A stretch of DNA of 64,000 nucleotides from positions 62,001 to 126,000 of the forward strand of contig DAIDGW010000220.1 of the NCBI GenBank assembly GCA_027452245.1, given 5' to 3'. The notes below the pieces were generated by a model. That model searched no databases, was not told where the DNA came from, and saw only the letters and a list, made by a program, of their open reading frames with translations. Position numbers and translations under genes: made by a program. Shown one piece after another: positions 1 to 11,192 of this stretch (its first letter is position 1; every line of letters begins with the position of its first letter). The stretch comes from Acidobacteriaceae bacterium (GTDB taxonomy: Bacteria > Acidobacteriota > Terriglobia > Terriglobales > Acidobacteriaceae).

Positions 1-586
1 GCTCGGTGCCGGCTGGAAGAAGCGCGGAACGATGCTTCGACAGCCAGTGCGCGGTAGTGGCTCCAGCGCCGATGGCTCCCCCGACGACCAGCCCGACCGG
101 GCCGCCTGCTAAGCCGCCGATGACCATTCCGCCAAAGGTCCCGCCACCAGCCTCGAGATTGTCAGCGCGATCCCTTGTCGAGCCCTTGAATTCCCCCTCT
201 GAGTCTACGTCGGTACCTTTGCCGACATTCGTGTCAACCAGCGTCGCGTCCAAATAGAAGCGCTCGCCGTTAGGCATGATCACGGCCTCCGGCAGGATTC
301 CGATAGTGGGCTTTCCGGACAGGCGGCGTGGCTCACTGACCTTGGTTACGCGGCCTTCGATGATTGTGCCTACCGGGACCAGGGTCTTCCCATTCACGAT
401 CACGGGTTTGTTGACACTCCCGCGGAATGGATCTCCCGCCTTGTTGCTGAACGTCGCCAGCGTGGTATTAAGCTTCACCATTAGCGATGTCCCGGCGGGA
501 ACGGCTCCAACGGGTGTATCGACGGTCTGGGCCACCACCGTTCCGGCGAGCAGCAAGATGCAGGAGAGAACAATCCACTTCTTCAC
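1..586 (-). CDS. Secreted glycine-zipper protein, TrbI-like (partial)
   Basis: Reads leftward from a GTG at 584-586, with an AGGAGG Shine-Dalgarno (complement of 592-597) just upstream, and runs off the left edge after 195 codons. It opens with a signal peptide (MKKWIVLSCILLLAG, cleavage probably near VVAQT). A domain with PAGTSLMVKL and PVGTIIEGRV stretches follows, of the kind seen in TrbI/VirB10-like or surface-associated acidobacterial proteins. Near the visible end is a glycine zipper (GGMVIGGLAGGPVGLVVGG), a likely membrane-interacting hairpin. The function is not known; envelope location is inferred from the signal peptide and zipper. It is divergent from enolase across a 314-bp gap. 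Confidence 0.75.
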   Translation of the reverse strand, partial: MKKWIVLSCILLLAGTVVAQTVDTPVGAVPAGTSLMVKLNTTLATFSNKAGDPFRGSVNKPVIVNGKTLVPVGTIIEGRVTKVSEPRRLSGKPTIGILPEAVIMPNGERFYLDATLVDTNVGKGTDVDSEGEFKGSTRDRADNLEAGGGTFGGMVIGGLAGGPVGLVVGGAIGAGATTAHWLSKHRSALLPAGTE

Positions 587-776
587 AAGTGCCTCCTTGG
601 AGCTTCAGCTAATTGCTTTGACTCTAGACCAGGTCGAAAGGTAAGCACAATGGTCGTAAGTCGTTGGAACCAAAAGAAGCAAGGGGGTGAAAAGCATCTA
701 TTCAGCTTTAGTTCCACTAAGGAAATTTCATAGGCAAAATTCACGGCGGAGTCGCCGAGCACTGAGTCCGGTTCGC

Positions 777-782
777 TATAAT
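777..782 (+). promoter_or_regulatory. Candidate -10 box for enolase
   Basis: A perfect TATAAT lies 118 bp before the enolase ATG in the 587-900 gap. No convincing -35 hexamer sits at 16-18 bp, so this is only a candidate. Nothing else is recognisable in this gap. Confidence 0.3.
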
Positions 783-870
783 CGTGAGTCTCGAAGTCAC
801 GGATAAACCCGCAAGACGTGTTGCTCCCTGACCGGCGAAGTTTTTTTACATAACGGCCTTCATAAAATAG

Positions 871-2187
<1,317 letters not shown>

Positions 2188-2221
2188 ACAGCTACATTCT
2201 GGATGGCAGAAGGAGGCCCGC

Positions 2222-2779
2222 ATGGGCAGACGGCATTCTCGATTTTTTGCGGGCTCGGCTGTGGCATTCGTTCTCTTCTTTCTTCCGGTATTGGCGAAAG
2301 GGCAGTCTGGGCAACGTGAGGCGGATCTTCATTTTGCAAAATCCTACGGTCAGTGGCTCGATCAGGATGTTCGCTGGATCGTTACCGACAAGGAGCGTAC
2401 CGAGTTCGGACGGCTGTCCACCGATCAGCAGCGAGATGAATTTATCCGCGCTTTTTGGGAGCGACGCGATCCCGTTCCAGGCTCACGGGAAAACCGATTC
2501 AAAGAGGAGCACTATCGGCGGCTTGCGTACGTGAACCGTCATTTTGAGGACCAGGACCCGGGATGGATGACGGATCGCGGTCGAATCTACATCGTTTATG
2601 GCCCTCCGGACGAAATCCAGGTGCGCCCCATCTCTGGCGACGACCACGCGGGCGGAGTTACTTTTCCCTACGAAGTCTGGCATTACAAATCCGCATCTGA
2701 AGCGGGTAAAGAGGTCACGTGGAGATTTGTCGACACATGCCGGTGCGGCGAATATCGGTTGATGAATGATTCGTACTGA
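2222..2779 (+). CDS. GWxTD domain-containing secreted protein
   Basis: 185 residues, beginning with a basic N-terminus and a hydrophobic segment (SAVAFVLFFLPVLAKG) that looks like a signal peptide. The mature part carries the helical WLDQDVRWIVTDKERTEF and FIRAFWERRDP stretches, then GWMTDRGRIYIVYGPPDEI. This is the GWxTD signature of a family common in Acidobacteria, Bacteroidetes and Ignavibacteria. The family's biochemical role is unknown. It starts 34 bp after enolase and could be cotranscribed with it. Many relatives are longer and contain further domains; this one is a minimal version. Confidence 0.85.
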   Translation: MGRRHSRFFAGSAVAFVLFFLPVLAKGQSGQREADLHFAKSYGQWLDQDVRWIVTDKERTEFGRLSTDQQRDEFIRAFWERRDPVPGSRENRFKEEHYRRLAYVNRHFEDQDPGWMTDRGRIYIVYGPPDEIQVRPISGDDHAGGVTFPYEVWHYKSASEAGKEVTWRFVDTCRCGEYRLMNDSY

Positions 2780-2835
2780 GATGTGGGGCGGACAAACAGA
2801 CCATCTATACACAATGGGAATTAGAGGAGACTCTC

Positions 2836-3333
2836 ATGATCAGCGAACTGCTTTTGCCGGAATACGACGAGGAAATCAAGAAGACGCGCGCCATGCTGGA
2901 ACGCGTACCGATGAAAAGCGACTTCAAACCGCACGCGAAATCGATGCCGCTGGGAAAACTGGCTCCGCACGTGGCCGAACTGCCGGGATTTGGGCTGACG
3001 ATCCTCACGACGCCGGAACTCGATTTCGGCAAGGGTTCGCGGGAGCGGGTTCCGTTCGAATCGGCGCAGCAATTGGTCAAAGCCCTGGACGTAGTTGCAG
3101 CCAAGGCGCGCGAAGCTCTGAAGAACACACCGGACAAAGCCTGGACGGAAAGCTGGAAACTCAGCTTCAATGGTCATCCGATTTTCGGCGGATCGCGTTT
3201 TTTGGCTTATCGGCAGATGTTCTTGAATCACCTTGTGCATCATCGCGCGCAGCTGGGCGTGTATTTGAGGCTGAACGACGTCCCGTTGCCGGCGACATAT
3301 GGCCCGTCGGCGGATGACACGATGGGATTTTAG
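2836..3333 (+). CDS. DinB-family protein
   Basis: 165 residues. The helical-bundle pattern and the C-terminal FLNHLVHHRAQLGVYLRL stretch fit the DinB/YfiT metalloenzyme-like fold, where conserved histidines on separate helices bind a divalent metal. A further histidine occurs in LAPHVAELPGFG. AGAGGAG lies a few bases before the ATG. In this family, members with known activity are thiol transferases (bacillithiol- or mycothiol-dependent). The presence of bshA further right makes a bacillithiol transferase possible, but that is inference only. Confidence 0.85.
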   Translation: MISELLLPEYDEEIKKTRAMLERVPMKSDFKPHAKSMPLGKLAPHVAELPGFGLTILTTPELDFGKGSRERVPFESAQQLVKALDVVAAKAREALKNTPDKAWTESWKLSFNGHPIFGGSRFLAYRQMFLNHLVHHRAQLGVYLRLNDVPLPATYGPSADDTMGF

Positions 3334-3454
3334 AGTGATATCTTTTAATGATCCGCTGCTAATCAAAAGCGAAGACCTCTTCTGCTGAGTCCGCGTTCAT
3401 CCACCCAGGTCCGCGGGAATGGCACCTGAACTTCCGTATGCGTAGGAGCTGAAC

Positions 3455-5062
3455 TTGTCTCGTCCGAAACCGCTGGTTTTGATCATCCTCGACGGCTGGG
3501 GATATCGCGCCGAAACCAAAGCTAATGCGATTGCGATGGCCCGCAAACCGACCTATGACCGGTTGCTGCGCGAATATCCGAACACTCTGATTTACACCAG
3601 CGGTCCGTACGTTGGCCTGCCCGAAGGGCAAATGGGCAACAGCGAAGTGGGTCATTTGAATATTGGCGCTGGGCGCATCGTGCACATGGACATCACGCGC
3701 ATCGATTTAATGATCCAGAACGGAGAGTTCTTCAAAGATCCGGTGCTGCTGCAGGCGATGAAGCACGCGCAATCGGGTGGGCGCCGCTTGCACCTGTTCG
3801 GACTGGTTTCAGACGGCGGGGTGCATTCGCAGGACAAGCATCTGTATGCCCTGCTGAAAATGGCCAAGCAGAACGGATTGGAGCGCGTCTTCGTGCATGC
3901 CTTTATGGATGGCCGCGACACGCTGCCCACCAATGGCGCCGGATATCTGGAAAAGCTGCAGCAGAAGATGCGCGAATACAACTGCGGCAAAATCGCTACC
4001 GTGAACGGCCGCTATTATGCGATGGATCGCGACCGGCGCTGGGAGCGTATCGCCAAAGCCTACAACGCCATGGTGTTTGCCAACGGAGAAGGCGGGACGT
4101 ACGCCGACCCGGTGCAGGGAATGAAAGAGTCGTACAACAAGGGGGTCACGGACGAGTTCGTTATGCCGTTCGTTTGCACCGATAGCCGCGGCGATCCGAT
4201 CGCGACGATTCGCGACGAAGACTCCTGTATCTGCTTTAACTTCCGCGCCGACCGGGTTCGCCAGATTACGCGCGCGCTTGCCCGCAATAGCGGACTGAAC
4301 GAACAACGCGGCAGCGATCTTCCCGGAGCCGAAGATCTCGAGGCCACCATTCCGCGCGATCGTGTGCCAAAGAATCTGCATTACGTCTGCATGACGCAGT
4401 ACGACAAGAATTTCAGCCTGCCGGTGGTGATTCCTCCGGAGTCGATGGCCAACATTCTCGCCAACGTGATGGGCGGACTGAACATGCGCAACCTGCGCGT
4501 GGCCGAGACCGAGAAGTACGCGCACGTGACCTACTTCTTCAACGGTGGAGTAGAGAAGCCGTTTCCCGGAGAAGACCGCGTGCTGGTGGCGTCGCCGAAG
4601 GTTGCGACCTACGATTTGAAGCCGGAGATGAGTGCGACCGGAATTGCCGATGCGGTGGTCAAAGCCACGGAGCAAGGGACGTTCGATGTGGTGATCGTGA
4701 ATTTTGCCAACGCGGATATGGTGGGGCATTCCGGGAAGATTGAGCCCACGATCAAGGCCGTCGAGACCGTGGACTCCTGCCTGGAGCGCATCGAAAGATC
4801 CGTGCGCACGAAAGGCGGAGCGATGCTGATCACGGCTGATCACGGAAACGCGGAGATGATGATCGACCCGGCCACAGGCGGACCGCACACCGCGCACACC
4901 ACGAATCCCGTACCGTTTATCGTGGTCGCGGACAATGCCGAGCAGTTCACGCTGAAGTCCGGGGGATCACTGCGCGACATCTCTCCCACTCTGCTTGGAA
5001 TGCTGGGCATCGACGAACCGAAAGAAATGACCGGAGCCGACCTGCGGGTGAAGAAAAATTGA
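3455..5062 (+). CDS. gpmI: 2,3-bisphosphoglycerate-independent phosphoglycerate mutase
   Basis: Interconverts 3- and 2-phosphoglycerate in glycolysis and gluconeogenesis, using two Mn ions and a phosphoserine intermediate. 535 residues, slightly longer than the usual 510-515. Metal-binding ILDGWGYR opens the protein. The nucleophilic serine is in [13 protein letters not shown] (about residue 60), HAFMDGRDT follows, and the C-terminal metal site is [11 protein letters not shown] near 461. The start is a TTG chosen because AGGAG stands nine bases upstream and the conserved region begins at once. Its TGA overlaps the start of the next gene by four bases. Confidence 0.97.
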   Translation: MSRPKPLVLIILDGWGYRAETKANAIAMARKPTYDRLLREYPNTLIYTSGPYVGLPEGQMGNSEVGHLNIGAGRIVHMDITRIDLMIQNGEFFKDPVLLQAMKHAQSGGRRLHLFGLVSDGGVHSQDKHLYALLKMAKQNGLERVFVHAFMDGRDTLPTNGAGYLEKLQQKMREYNCGKIATVNGRYYAMDRDRRWERIAKAYNAMVFANGEGGTYADPVQGMKESYNKGVTDEFVMPFVCTDSRGDPIATIRDEDSCICFNFRADRVRQITRALARNSGLNEQRGSDLPGAEDLEATIPRDRVPKNLHYVCMTQYDKNFSLPVVIPPESMANILANVMGGLNMRNLRVAETEKYAHVTYFFNGGVEKPFPGEDRVLVASPKVATYDLKPEMSATGIADAVVKATEQGTFDVVIVNFANADMVGHSGKIEPTIKAVETVDSCLERIERSVRTKGGAMLITADHGNAEMMIDPATGGPHTAHTTNPVPFIVVADNAEQFTLKSGGSLRDISPTLLGMLGIDEPKEMTGADLRVKKN

Positions 5063-6069
5063 CTCAGCCGCGCCATGAGGCAATCAAGGTCCTTCTCGTG
5101 CTCCAGCACCGATTCGATCTCTGGAAGGTGCCAGCGTGGTTTGTCGAGAAGTTGAGAGCAGAATTTCCTGCGCTCCAGATTGTCCACTTCGACCAGTACG
5201 ACGACGCGGAGAACGACATTGCCGACTCCGAAGTCTTATTCACGGCATCCCTGCACCCAGACCAATTCTTACGAATGAAGAGCCTGCGCTGGATTCATGC
5301 TGCCAGCGCTGCTGTGCATCAGTTTCTGTTTCCGGAACTCGTCCGGAGCGATGTCATTCTTACCAATTCGTCCGAAGTGCACGCACCGGTAGTCGCCGAG
5401 CACGTGATGGCGCTCCTCTTCGCGGTAGCGAAGAAGATTCCTCTCGCCGTTCGTTCGCAGACGGAGCACACGTGGGCGCAGGAAGCTGTCTGGAAAGAAG
5501 CTCCCAAGCCAATGGAGGTTGCTGGTTCGACCTTGGGATTAATCGGTCTTGGCAGCATCGGACGCCATGTCGCTCGCATGGCGTCGTCACTCGGCATGAA
5601 AGTCATTGCAGTGCGCGAGCATCCGGGCAAAGAAAAGCCCGCGGGCGTGGATGCGGTTTATGCTACGTCCGAGATTGACCGACTGCTCGAGCAAGCAGAT
5701 TTCGTGGCCATGGCAGCTCCGCTGACACCAGCCACAGGAGGTCTGATGAACGCGGAGCGCTTGTCGAAGATGAAGCCGAACGCTTACTTGATCAATGTAG
5801 GCAGGGGCGCGCAAGTGGATGAATCAGCATTGGCCGAAACTTTGCGTTCCCGGAAGATCGCTGGCGCTGCGCTCGACGTCTTCGAAAAAGAACCGCTGCC
5901 GTCTGACTCTCCTCTCTGGACTTTCGACAATCTGCTGATTACTCCTCACAGCGCGGGAATTACCGACAAGCTGTGGTTCCGGCATTACGAACTCTTTTCC
6001 GATAATCTCAGACGGTATCTCGCGGGTAAGCCGCTGCGATCGGTTGTAAGCAAAAAAGAAGGATATTGA
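5059..6069 (+). CDS. D-isomer-specific 2-hydroxyacid dehydrogenase
   Basis: 336-residue NAD(P)-dependent oxidoreductase. The nucleotide-binding Rossmann motif is [17 protein letters not shown] (about residue 160). Catalytic Arg lies in [10 protein letters not shown], Glu near FEKEPLP and His in TPHSAG, the usual R/E/H set of the family. Substrate is not evident; hydroxypyruvate/glyoxylate- or phosphoglycerate-dehydrogenase-like enzymes are both possible. It starts on a TTG inside the TTGA that ends gpmI, so the two are probably translationally coupled. Confidence 0.92.
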   Translation: MTQPRHEAIKVLLVLQHRFDLWKVPAWFVEKLRAEFPALQIVHFDQYDDAENDIADSEVLFTASLHPDQFLRMKSLRWIHAASAAVHQFLFPELVRSDVILTNSSEVHAPVVAEHVMALLFAVAKKIPLAVRSQTEHTWAQEAVWKEAPKPMEVAGSTLGLIGLGSIGRHVARMASSLGMKVIAVREHPGKEKPAGVDAVYATSEIDRLLEQADFVAMAAPLTPATGGLMNAERLSKMKPNAYLINVGRGAQVDESALAETLRSRKIAGAALDVFEKEPLPSDSPLWTFDNLLITPHSAGITDKLWFRHYELFSDNLRRYLAGKPLRSVVSKKEGY

Positions 6070-6177
6070 GTCGAGCGTCGATTTCACCATCCGCTCAAGC
6101 TGCATCGACCGGCGGCATTCGTGCTACATTTCAGCTAGATAGCGTTATTGTCTGAACTCTAGAAAACCAGGCGAATC

Positions 6178-7527
6178 ATGGAACCGCGGCTGATCCTCAT
6201 CCATTTGCTGATCAAGTTGGGCGTCGCGGCGGCTGTGTCGAGCACATTGGTGCGCTCGAAAGAATTCAAATCGCTGCTCTTTCGCGAAGAGCGCTCGATG
6301 CGGCAGAAGTTTTATCTGGTGCTGTGGTTTGCTCTCCCAATGATGGTGGCTGTCTGGATTCGCTTCTCAGCCCCCAGCTTCCTCGCCGGGGATTTGGGTT
6401 TCGAAACCACACTTCTGTTGGGCGTGATCGGTGGCCGGTGGGCCGGTTCTCTCGGGGGCGCCATGATCGGCATGCCTGCGTTGCTACATGGCGAGTGGGC
6501 ATCGGCTCCGTTTCTGGTGCTCTCCGGATTCATCTGCGGTCAGTTGCGGGTCATGGCGAATGACAAAGACGACATCTGGTCGTTCTCTCCCTTTATCGAC
6601 CTCAGCATCTACCGCCTGATCCGACGCAATTTGCCCAAACCCCGCCTGTTTGACTGGCAGATCATGTTTTTTTGCACCATTGTCGGTTTGCGGTTTGTGC
6701 AGACGGAAATGGCTCGCTACTTTCCGCGGTCTATTTTCAGCCTCGAAAGTCCGGATAACTATTGGGTCGAGGCGGCTATTTATGCGGCAGTGATGATCGC
6801 AGTCGGAATCGAACTGAAGATCTTCAACAGCGTGCGGATACAGATCAAACTGGAGGAACAAGAGCGGCTGGTTTTGCACGCCCGCATGGAAGCGCTGCAG
6901 AACCAGATCAATCCACACTTTCTTTTCAATACACTAAATTCCATCTCGTCGTTGGTGCGCTTCGATCCTGAGACTGCCCGGGACGTCATCTTTAAACTTG
7001 CCACGATCTTGCGGAAGCTTCTGCACACGACTGAAGCCTTTGCTCCGCTGCGGGAAGAATTTGAGTTTATCGACAATTATCTCGATATCGAAGTAGTCCG
7101 CTTTGGTGACAAACTGCGGGTCGTCAAGGAACTTGATCCCAATTCGTTGGATGTGATGGTTCCCAGCATGATCTTGCAGCCACTGGTGGAAAACTCAATC
7201 AAACACGGCATCTCGTCGAAAGTGGAAGGAGGCAGCATTTATCTGCGCAGCCGGGTTTCAGATTCGAAGCTGGTGATTGAGGTGGAAGACGACGGTGTAG
7301 GCATGTCTGCCCCTCATCCGCGTGGAAACGGCGATTGGCGCGGAATGGGCATTGGGATGGCGAACATTCTCGAGCGTTTGCAGGTGCTCTACGGCAACAC
7401 TGCGCGTATGACGATTGACAGCAGCGAAGGGAAGGGAACGCTGATTCGTATCCGACTGCCGCTGCTAGAAAAGGCAAGCGCCATCCCGGAAGGATTTTAC
7501 GAAGAGCGCCCCAGTATGCGGCGGTAA
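6178..7527 (+). CDS. LytS/YehU-family sensor histidine kinase
   Basis: 449 residues. The first 220 or so hold several hydrophobic helices, resembling the 5TM sensor of LytS-type kinases. A short coiled linker (QIKLEEQERLVLHARMEALQ) leads to the His_kinase domain with the phosphoacceptor histidine in NQINPHFLFNTLN (about residue 245). The N box is LQPLVENSIKHG, and the G box is DDGVGM with GIGMANI. Kinases of this class usually pair with LytTR response regulators. None is encoded next to it here, so it appears orphaned. The 3' end overlaps the convergent bshA gene by 31 bases. Confidence 0.93.
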   Translation: MEPRLILIHLLIKLGVAAAVSSTLVRSKEFKSLLFREERSMRQKFYLVLWFALPMMVAVWIRFSAPSFLAGDLGFETTLLLGVIGGRWAGSLGGAMIGMPALLHGEWASAPFLVLSGFICGQLRVMANDKDDIWSFSPFIDLSIYRLIRRNLPKPRLFDWQIMFFCTIVGLRFVQTEMARYFPRSIFSLESPDNYWVEAAIYAAVMIAVGIELKIFNSVRIQIKLEEQERLVLHARMEALQNQINPHFLFNTLNSISSLVRFDPETARDVIFKLATILRKLLHTTEAFAPLREEFEFIDNYLDIEVVRFGDKLRVVKELDPNSLDVMVPSMILQPLVENSIKHGISSKVEGGSIYLRSRVSDSKLVIEVEDDGVGMSAPHPRGNGDWRGMGIGMANILERLQVLYGNTARMTIDSSEGKGTLIRIRLPLLEKASAIPEGFYEERPSMRR

Positions 7528-8642
7528 AACTCCTCATACTCTGCCACGACCTTGGTCGCGCAGAATTTAGACTGTGCCGCCTTCCTCGCCTGTTTACCGA
7601 TTTGTTCCAGTTGCGCCTCGTTCTGGAGCAGTTCTATCGCGTACCGCGCCATGGTGTCGACGTCACCTACGTCAGCCAGAAATCCGCTGACACCATGCTC
7701 GATCACTTCGGGAACTCCGCCCACCCGGGTCGCAATAGGAACTACCTCGCAAGCCATGGCTTCCAGCGCCGCCAAGCCAAACGATTCCATTTCGCTCGGC
7801 ATCAGCATGATGTCGGCGCACGCCACCTTGTCGTAAATCTGGTCCTGCTTACCGAGGAACAGTACGTCCTGGTGAATTCCCTTTTGTACTGCCAGCCATT
7901 CGGCCACGGATCGATCCGGACCGTCGCCAATCAGCAATAGTTTCGACGGAACGTGCTTGCGTACGCGATCGAAGATCTCGATAACATCCGTGAGTCGCTT
8001 CACCGGACGGAAATTCGATAGGTGCACCAGGAGGTGTTCCCCTTGGGGCGCGTATTCGTTCCGCAATTCTGCTCGGGATTTGTTATCGCGGTGATACACA
8101 TCGCAGTTTACCGAGTTGTAGATCACTTCAATCGGATTTTTAACATCGAGCACCCGCTGCGTCCGCTCGCGAAGGTAATTCGAAATGGCGGTCACTCCAT
8201 CACTTTGCTCGATGGAATATCGGGTGATTGGCAAATACGAGCGATCCAATCCGACCAGGGTAATGTCGGTTCCGTGAAGAGTGGTGACGAAGGGCAAGCG
8301 CCGACCACGCGGGCCGTCAGCGAGCATCTGCCGGGCCAGCAGAGCGCTCACCGAATGCGGAATCGCATAGTGCACATGCAGCAGGTCGAGATCGTACAGT
8401 TGCGACACCTCGGCCATCCGTGTTGCCAGCGCCAGGTCATAGGGTGGATAGTCGAACAGCGGGTAACGCGAGACTTCGACCTCGTGATAGTGAATATTGG
8501 GCTGTTCGCCGCGCAACCGGATAGGCTGCGCGTAGGAGATGAAGTGGATCTCATGGCCCCGCTGGGCTAATTCCAATCCAAGTTCCGTGGCTACCACTCC
8601 GCTACCGCCGTACGTGGGATAACACGTGATCCCAATCTTCAT
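7497..8642 (-). CDS. bshA: N-acetyl-alpha-D-glucosaminyl L-malate synthase BshA
   Basis: 381-residue GT4 glycosyltransferase for the first step of bacillithiol synthesis, joining UDP-GlcNAc and L-malate. The opening [19 protein letters not shown] and the [14 protein letters not shown] stretch are characteristic of Bsh[10 protein letters not shown] and [11 protein letters not shown] follow, and the C-terminal GT-B half carries the donor-site [19 protein letters not shown]. No bshB or bshC is seen nearby, so those steps must be encoded elsewhere. The last 31 bases overlap the convergent kinase. Confidence 0.93.
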   Translation of the reverse strand: MKIGITCYPTYGGSGVVATELGLELAQRGHEIHFISYAQPIRLRGEQPNIHYHEVEVSRYPLFDYPPYDLALATRMAEVSQLYDLDLLHVHYAIPHSVSALLARQMLADGPRGRRLPFVTTLHGTDITLVGLDRSYLPITRYSIEQSDGVTAISNYLRERTQRVLDVKNPIEVIYNSVNCDVYHRDNKSRAELRNEYAPQGEHLLVHLSNFRPVKRLTDVIEIFDRVRKHVPSKLLLIGDGPDRSVAEWLAVQKGIHQDVLFLGKQDQIYDKVACADIMLMPSEMESFGLAALEAMACEVVPIATRVGGVPEVIEHGVSGFLADVGDVDTMARYAIELLQNEAQLEQIGKQARKAAQSKFCATKVVAEYEEFYRRILGRSS

Positions 8643-8741
8643 TCCGCAAGCACCCTTTCTGTTCTGTCATTCGATGGCGAGAAGGAGCCGTGGTTGCAGA
8701 TTTTACACGGAGCAGGTGGGAATTGCGCGGATTCCGGTTTA

Positions 8742-9422
8742 TTAGCGGGTAAATTGCGGTGCTGTCGCCAGTCCGCCCGGATCGACTTGATCGAGATGAG
8801 CCTGAAAACGGCGCTTTGTGTCTTCGGTCAGTCCGGTGAACTCGATCCCCATGCCCACGCCAGGATCGCAGGTGCGCACGATTGCGGAGGTTTGCACGTG
8901 CTCTTCGCCGATCCAGAGTTCGACCTTGAGTGAAGTGGCAATCGGCAGCGGCATGACGGTCTCGACGTAGCAACCATTGCCGCTAATGTCGGTCGCATTC
9001 ACGCGCATGGGCGTGTTAACGCGCTCATCGCGTAGCTCCAGTGGAAATGAAATCTTGTGCCGGAAAAACTTCCTGCGATTGTCATACCCCACGGGCACGA
9101 CGGCGGCCTGGGCCTCGGGTGGGAGCATACTCTTCCACGGGCATTCCTGGTCCGCAACCAGTTGTACCCCGATCTGTAGTTTTTTTACGCCGCCCGCATC
9201 GACTATCCACACAACCTTGCAGCGGGCTTTCTTGGTTTCGTATTGAACGCCGATAACGTCGCCGACCTTCAGTTCCTTCTCAATGCCGTAAATGCAGGCC
9301 CCGGTGGCGCTAATATTTTGTGCGACGGCATTCTGGAAAAATGGCTGGTCGTTTGCCCCCATTCCCCAAACGCGGACACGGAGATCCATTGTCGCGCGCG
9401 GAGCGGATCCCTGTGCGGCCAT
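8742..9422 (-). CDS. Tandem PilZ-domain protein
   Basis: About 226 residues. The start is ATG at 9420-9422, preferred because GGAGG precedes it by five bases; an in-frame ATG 14 codons upstream lacks such a site. Two PilZ-like beta barrels are visible. The first has NISATGACIYG but no clear RxxxR. The second has RKFFRHK followed by DISGNGCYVE, the full RxxxR...DxSxxG c-di-GMP-binding pattern. It is therefore probably a c-di-GMP receptor acting through the second domain, with the first degenerate. Partner and output are unknown. Confidence 0.85.
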   Translation of the reverse strand: MAAQGSAPRATMDLRVRVWGMGANDQPFFQNAVAQNISATGACIYGIEKELKVGDVIGVQYETKKARCKVVWIVDAGGVKKLQIGVQLVADQECPWKSMLPPEAQAAVVPVGYDNRRKFFRHKISFPLELRDERVNTPMRVNATDISGNGCYVETVMPLPIATSLKVELWIGEEHVQTSAIVRTCDPGVGMGIEFTGLTEDTKRRFQAHLDQVDPGGLATAPQFTR

Positions 9423-9507
9423 GCGAACCTCCAGCTTTCGGCTATCAGCCTTCGAGTACATCATACTATCGCTAGTTATATGTGTAGGTTACGAGGGTAC
9501 CGTGTTT

Positions 9508-10446
9508 CTACCGTGTCGATCGTGCCAGTTCCGCAGCTAACTCATGGTAGGAAATGAGGTTGACCCCCAGTTCCGCCAGCACTTCCCGAGCCTGCGGCAA
9601 AGTCAGAACCCGCAACTCCGTTTGGCGCGATTGTTTCAGGCGCGTGTTCGCTGCTTGCAGGTCGCTATCGTTATAGCCTGGATGGCAGACGAATTCCCAA
9701 GTTCCTTTCGGAATCGTGCGCGCGATCGCGCGAAAAAGTTCCTCATCGAGTACGCCGGTGACCTCAATTCCCAGCGTGCCGTCCGGGGTGACAAATCCCG
9801 CTCGTCCGACCGCTTCCCGAAATCTTCCGGCAAATCGTTGCAGAATGCGCACTTCGGCGACGCGAGTCCACAAATTTGGGCGTGCCAGAAGTTGCGAAGA
9901 ACGCAGCGGACGGCGAGGGCCGAATGGATTTCGTAGCGCTCGCACTCCGCACGCGGCCGCAGCCCGCAATAGCGGCTGCAGCACAGCCGGAAACAAATGA
10001 GTGTGTTTGTGCGTATCAATGTGCGAAACCGCGATTCCAGCGCCCTGCAGTTTACGAATCTGCGCAGTCGCTTCCGCCTCGATCTCCTGTGGGCGCAGTC
10101 GGGTTGCGAGTGCGCGCACCGCGAAGCTCTTCAGGTTCTTGCCAAACTGAGCATCGCCCTTGGCAAGACTTGGGATTTGTGCCGCAGGAAGCACCGACTC
10201 GCCATCGATCAGTACGACATGACATCCCACAGACAGTTGCGGAGATGCCTTCGCCAGAGCCACGGCCTGCGCGAATGCCGGTCCGTTTGCCATCAAGGTG
10301 GACGAAGTAACTATGCCGCGCGTGTGCGCTTCCACAATTGCGCGGTTAACTCCCGGCGTGTAGCCGAAGTCATCCGCGTTTACGATGAGGTGCCGCACTG
10401 GGGAAGTGTAGCAGGGGCGCTCGCTCGACATCGGCGTCGCTCTCAT
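9508..10446 (-). CDS. ChbG/HpnK (YdjC-like) carbohydrate deacetylase
   Basis: 312 residues. The metal-binding NADDFG near the start, HVVLIDGE, and SHIDTHKHTHLFP in the middle match the YdjC/ChbG/HpnK deacetylase fold. Family members remove N-acetyl groups from chito-oligosaccharides or act in hopanoid side-chain synthesis. No hopanoid or chitin genes are adjacent, so the substrate cannot be chosen. The late WEFVCHPGYND stretch is the conserved C-terminal histidine motif. Confidence 0.88.
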   Translation of the reverse strand: MRATPMSSERPCYTSPVRHLIVNADDFGYTPGVNRAIVEAHTRGIVTSSTLMANGPAFAQAVALAKASPQLSVGCHVVLIDGESVLPAAQIPSLAKGDAQFGKNLKSFAVRALATRLRPQEIEAEATAQIRKLQGAGIAVSHIDTHKHTHLFPAVLQPLLRAAAACGVRALRNPFGPRRPLRSSQLLARPNLWTRVAEVRILQRFAGRFREAVGRAGFVTPDGTLGIEVTGVLDEELFRAIARTIPKGTWEFVCHPGYNDSDLQAANTRLKQSRQTELRVLTLPQAREVLAELGVNLISYHELAAELARSTR

Positions 10447-10524
10447 GGGAGAATCCCAAAGACGTTACCTACTTCAGCTGTCCCCAGATTCTTGCCCGAT
10501 TCGGCTATGGATTGCCGCAGCAGC

Positions 10525-10566
10525 CGGGTGGTTAGCTCAGTTGGTTAGAGCGCCTGCCTTAGAAGC
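10525..10566 (+). pseudogene. 5' half of a tRNA (truncated)
   Basis: The sequence reads as a tRNA acceptor strand, complete D arm (TTAGCTCAGTTGGTTAGAG) and 5' side of the anticodon arm, then loses tRNA character after the anticodon loop. The 5' half resembles tRNA-Val. No matching 3' half follows; the next sequence belongs to a transposase fragment on the other strand. Most likely a tRNA cut by insertion or deletion. Confidence 0.6.
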
Positions 10567-10727
10567 ATCCCTAAATTGTTGACTCGGCGTGTGACGAGCC
10601 AAAACACCCACATGATTAGTCGCGGATGCAAGCCCAGCTTCTTCGCGACTGCGCGAATCGAACCGGTTCCATGCGCGTGCTCCCGCCTGATCTCTTCGAA
10701 TAGCTCCACCTTGCGTCTCCTGTCCAT
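10545..10727 (-). pseudogene. Transposase N-terminal fragment
   Basis: The start ([20 protein letters not shown], then [12 protein letters not shown]) is the N-terminal helix-turn-helix region of transposases of the IS21-like type. Only about 35 residues are family-like. The reading then runs into unrelated sequence and stops at residue 60, overlapping the tRNA half. No terminal inverted repeats are visible, so this is a fragment and not a whole insertion sequence. Confidence 0.55.
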
Positions 10728-10744
10728 CGCCCTCCCGGTCCTGG

Positions 10745-11044
10745 CTAGCAGAAATCTGGGTAGGCCGATCTATCGGTCGGGGCGCTCCCAACGGTCTTTT
10801 CAGCCCGTTGGCCCAGTTCGTTGTAGACATAGCTCGCCGTCGCTCCGCTGTCGACCTGTACGACGCGATTCTCGGCGTCGTAGGTGTAGTGGTGCGAGCC
10901 GTCATAGGTCAGGTTGCCCGCGGCATCGTAGGTGTATCCGCCCTGCAATTGGTCATTCGTATTGACCGACGCCGAAAATCTGAAGCAGCATCCGCTGGTG
11001 ACGGTCTGGCCGGTGATCTTCCCCCAGGCGTCGTTGGTCCACCA
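10745..11044 (-). pseudogene. RHS/YD-repeat protein fragment
   Basis: An open stretch of about 99 codons without a good start codon encodes RHS repeats: GGYTYDAAGNLTYDG, HHYTYDAENRVVQVD and ASYVYNELGQRAEKTVG. Complete RHS proteins are over 1000 residues and form a shell around a C-terminal toxin. Here both ends are missing: a TAG precedes the piece and a stop follows shortly after the repeats. It is a remnant in the mosaic between the tRNA half and tRNA-Ala. Confidence 0.7.
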
Positions 11045-11184
11045 CTATGGATATCTATGCTCAGTTTGTCAGCGAAGCCCAGATCGAAGCGGTCCAGAAG
11101 CTGTGCCACTACGTAGACAAGTTTGTTCCAATTGAAAGCCAAAAACTTGAAAATGGTTTTCAGAATCAATCCGCAAGTTTTTGA
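11038..11184 (+). pseudogene. C-terminal fragment of a tyrosine recombinase
   Basis: STTMDIYAQFVSEAQ followed by IEAVQKL matches the tail of phage-type integrases, where the Tyr in the TTxxxY context is the nucleophile. Everything upstream of this tail is missing; the preceding bases belong to the RHS fragment on the opposite strand. The TGA at 11182-11184 lies six bases from the 3' end of tRNA-Ala. An integrase tail beside a tRNA suggests the remnant of an integrated element. The complete integrase at 59852 has a similar tail (QTTQDNYVQAID). Confidence 0.6.
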
Positions 11185-11192
11185 AAGGATGG
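11175..11192 (-). other. Possible attachment-site sequence at tRNA-Ala 3' end
   Basis: Read on the minus strand, the tRNA CCA and its 3' flank form an 18-mer matching 59758-59775, beyond tRNA-Gly, at 17 of 18 positions. Here it overlaps the end of an integrase fragment. A shared att core is inferred. Confidence 0.4.

Noticed and set aside
276-644. Rightward open frames in the first 650 bp
   Set aside because: They mirror the minus-strand gene, which has a Shine-Dalgarno, signal peptide and glycine zipper.
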